This document shows, in pieces, positions 63,984 to 64,000 of a DNA stretch of 64,000 nt. The stretch's first letter is position 1. Every line of letters begins with the position of its first letter. Made by a program: the position numbers and the translations under genes. Origin of the DNA: Echinostoma caproni (taxonomy: Eukaryota > Platyhelminthes > Trematoda > Plagiorchiida > Echinostomatidae). The stretch lies in the NCBI GenBank assembly GCA_900618425.1, contig UZAN01039946.1, forward strand, positions 36,743 through 100,742. The letters are read 5' to 3'. Under the pieces are notes generated by a model. It worked only from the letters and a program-made list of their open reading frames with translations, was not told where the DNA came from and made no database searches.

Positions 63984-64000
63984 ACTTGCACGCTCTCCGT

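Overview
This looks like an AT-rich, intron-rich, repeat-laden flatworm genome fragment, most likely from a digenean trematode (fluke). The case rests on four things: a venom-allergen-like (SCP/TAPS, CAP-domain) gene with kilobase introns and micro-exons, GIY-YIG Penelope-like elements, CR1/jockey-type non-LTR fragments, and tRNA-derived SINEs carrying hammerhead-ribozyme-like cores. There is no operon structure, and most open frames longer than 60 codons are chance. Three assembly gaps (28464-28824, 39743-40620, 51997-52741) are runs of N.

The central finding is one spliced gene on the minus strand, 48182 down to 26536. I assembled it by hand from seven coding exons: 48136-48182, 47853-48025, 41873-41941, 38234-38401, 34359-34409, 29670-29720 and 26536-26696. 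They add to 720 nt, an uninterrupted 239-residue frame with a start and a stop. The first four exons encode a GAPR-1/GLIPR2-like CAP domain without a signal peptide. The last three, two of them exactly 51 nt, encode a Lys/Ser-rich tail. The last five introns are all phase 1, so the small exons could be skipped without a frameshift. This resembles the alternatively spliced, micro-exon-bearing VAL genes described in schistosomes. Three more weak cassette-exon candidates lie in the introns.

Other regions, left to right. 1-7.1 kb: nothing firm. 7148-7311: a possible plus-strand terminal exon. 8.9-12.7 kb: a minus-strand retroelement cluster (a CR1-like RT with a mutated catalytic motif, abutting a Penelope RT fragment, then a nearly full Penelope RT plus GIY-YIG unit). 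17.6 kb: a SINE. 24.1-24.8 kb: a second Penelope GIY-YIG relic. 26.5-48.2 kb: the CAP gene, with repeats in its introns, including a hammerhead SINE at 46.3 kb. 50.7-56.2 kb: a non-LTR endonuclease and RT on the plus strand, interrupted by a 170-bp-arm foldback insertion, followed by a different RT relic on the minus strand. 56.2-64 kb: mostly unassignable, with tRNA-like SINEs, two further hammerhead-like cores, and a low-confidence multi-exon candidate near 63.1 kb.

All exon joins and homology calls were made by eye from splice signals, phase and motif recognition. No search or alignment was run.
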